Origin: Bacteroidales bacterium
GTDB lineage: Bacteria; Bacteroidota; Bacteroidia; Bacteroidales; BM520
Reading direction: 5' to 3'
DNA length: 7,828 nt
Assembly (NCBI GenBank): GCA_028701815.1
Contig: JAQVPY010000101.1
Location: 1 to 7,828, forward strand
Part shown: piece after piece, positions 6,826-7,828 of the stretch
Layout: every line of letters starts with the position of its first letter
How positions within the stretch are numbered: position 1 is the first letter of the stretch
Made by a program: the position numbers and the translations under genes
Notes under the pieces: model-generated
What the model saw: the letters and a program-made list of their open reading frames with translations, nothing else
Told to the model about the DNA's origin: nothing
Database searches by the model: none

Positions 6826-7828
6826 TTATTCTTTAACGATCTTCTTTACGATTATGCCATTAGTCGTAGTGATGCAGACTTGGAAAGTACCGGCTGTTAG
6901 AGAGTTTAGGTTAAGACTATAGGAATTTCCGGATACATTAGCGGTCATCAGCAAGTTTCCTGTTGTGCCGAACACGTTAATCTCCGTCATATTTTCGCAT
7001 TCAATAATAACGGTATTTTGTGTAGGGTTAGGATAAACGTTTGCCGACAATGTGTTTGAATTATTTATTGCGTTAAAATATTGGAAATTAGCGACTAATG
7101 CTCTATTCTCGGTTACGGTGAAGGAGTAAGTGGCTTCAGAGGAGACCACTGTTCCATTTTCTGTCCAGTTCAGGAAATTATAATTAGTGTTTGGTGTTGC
7201 AGTCAATGAGGCTGTTTCGTTGTAATTATAAATACCGGTACCCGAGATACTGCCACCTTCTGAAGGATTGGATTCAGCTGTAATTTCGTAGGAGATCAGG
7301 TTGAAGTTAGCCATGAGGGTTCTATTACTCGTAGCGGTGAATGTATATGCCGGGGTATTAGCGACCACTGTTCCGTTTTCGGTCCAGTTAGCAAATTCGT
7401 AGCCCTGATTTGTAGTAGTAAGAAGAATAACCACAGATCCGTAGTTATAGGAGCCAGCGCCGTTAATTGTGCCGCCTTCTGTCGGGTTAGCCGAGGCTGC
7501 GATAGTATATGATATAATATTGAAGTTAGCCACCAAAGTTCTGTCTTCAGAGGCGGTGAACGAGAAGGTTGCGTTAGTTGAGACCACTGAGCCGTTTTCA
7601 GTCCAGTTAGTGAATTCGTAGCCGCTATTTGCTGTCGCTGTAAGTGTAACGGTAGTGCCTGCTTCAAATGTGCCGGTTCCTGTGATTGTTCCTCCGTTAC
7701 TTGGAGAAGCGGATGCGTTTATTTGGAAGAAAGCAGAAACGGTAGCGCAAGAGGAGTTAGAGGATGGGCTTTCGCCGGTGCTGCATATAGAAACTAAGGT
7801 ATAGCAGTATGTTTCTCCGATTTCGACA
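6826..7828 (-). CDS. Secreted surface protein with FN3 end, three InlB-type repeats and T9SS sorting domain (3' part; start outside window)
   Basis: The reverse strand is open from the window edge to TAA at 6826-6828, showing the last 333 residues. The first visible part (GETYCYTLVSICSTGESPSS, ending in SSCATV) looks like the last strands of a cysteine-bearing FN3 domain of the kind in Bacteroidota adhesins and peptidases. Three repeats follow, each with a 'P.(E/N)GG.I.G.G' turn, a 'NWTENG(T/S)VV' core and a '(L/M)(V/M)ANF' end; these resemble divergent InlB B-repeats. The last 74 residues start LSANVYPNPTQNTVIIE and end GIIVKKIVKE: the type A T9SS C-terminal domain, which directs export across the outer membrane and, in studied species, attachment to surface lipopolysaccharide. 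An adhesin or surface enzyme is likely; the functional N-terminal part is not visible. There is no methionine codon near the first repeat: the apparent start at 7587 is an internal GTG (Val). Confidence 0.92.
   Translation of the reverse strand, partial: VEIGETYCYTLVSICSTGESPSSNSSCATVSAFFQINASASPSNGGTITGTGTFEAGTTVTLTATANSGYEFTNWTENGSVVSTNATFSFTASEDRTLVANFNIISYTIAASANPTEGGTINGAGSYNYGSVVILLTTTNQGYEFANWTENGTVVANTPAYTFTATSNRTLMANFNLISYEITAESNPSEGGSISGTGIYNYNETASLTATPNTNYNFLNWTENGTVVSSEATYSFTVTENRALVANFQYFNAINNSNTLSANVYPNPTQNTVIIECENMTEINVFGTTGNLLMTANVSGNSYSLNLNSLTAGTFQVCITTTNGIIVKKIVKE
6829..7050 (-). other. T9SS type A C-terminal sorting domain
   Basis: The coding segment gives 74 residues with the three expected blocks. 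The first is VYPNPTQNTVII near the start. The middle has TEINVFGTTGNLLM, the 'v.v.d..G..v' block. The last part has NLNSLTAGTFQVCITTTNG followed by the basic IVKKIVKE end. In proteins of this class the domain is recognised by the T9SS translocon and usually removed on the surface by the PorU sortase. The machinery genes are not in this window. Confidence 0.9.
7084..7728 (-). repeat. Three tandem InlB-type protein repeats
   Basis: Reading the coding strand, units span 7728-7522 (69 residues), 7521-7303 (73) and 7302-7084 (73). Each ends in ANF and contains NWTENG followed by two valines. The second and third are equal in length and begin with N(I/L)ISY. Outside the core, residues and codons differ clearly between copies, so the array is old rather than a fresh DNA duplication. 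Confidence 0.9.

Noticed and set aside
7585..7587. Start codon of a separate 253-residue protein
   Set aside because: The codon is GTG inside the NWTENG-SVV core of a repeat, and the frame stays open to the window edge with matching domain sequence.
7296..7667. 123-residue minus-strand ORF in the repeat region
   Set aside because: It overlaps the surface-protein frame out of phase; its apparent repeats simply mirror the real protein repeats.
7084..7728. Possible CRISPR or recent DNA tandem duplication
   Set aside because: Periodicity is about 219 bp and is strong only at protein level; there are no short identical repeats with unique spacers.

Overview
The window looks like chromosomal DNA from a member of the Bacteroidota, probably a Bacteroidales-like lineage. 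Four things point there: a Porin_10-type putative porin, a surface protein ending in a type IX secretion (T9SS) sorting domain with FN3 and InlB-type repeats, -7 promoter elements of the TAnnTTTG type, and polysaccharide genes without clear Shine-Dalgarno sites. The species cannot be named from the sequence.

Layout. Positions 1-922 (minus) hold the 5' part of a putative outer-membrane porin that runs off the left edge. Positions 923-1055 are an AT-rich divergent intergenic region with one candidate -7 element facing each way and two small repeats. Positions 1056-6774 (plus) are a tight five-gene operon: a GT2 glycosyltransferase fused to a membrane module resembling a sugar-phosphate transferase with most of its catalytic core missing; a DnaQ-like DEDDh exonuclease; a fumarylacetoacetate-hydrolase (FAH) family enzyme; a GT-B glycosyltransferase; and a Wzx-like flippase. 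Every junction is between a 1-bp overlap and a 5-bp gap. A near-perfect hairpin with flanking A and T runs (6773-6808) ends the operon and can also serve the convergent gene on its right. Positions 6826-7828 (minus) hold the 3' part of a large secreted surface protein: the end of a probable FN3 domain, three InlB-type repeats and a T9SS C-terminal domain.

How it fits together. The two glycosyltransferases and the flippase suggest building a lipid-linked surface glycan on the inner membrane and flipping it outward. The exonuclease and FAH enzyme have no evident glycan role and are probably carried along by operon structure. The flanking genes encode cell-envelope proteins. The top strand is rich in G over C whichever strand is coding, so the window appears to lie on one replichore with the top strand as leading strand. 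I see no mobile element, CRISPR array, tRNA or rRNA. The least ordinary features are the degenerate GT2 fusion and the nuclease-FAH pair inside a glycan operon; I do not see clear evidence of a wholly new system.
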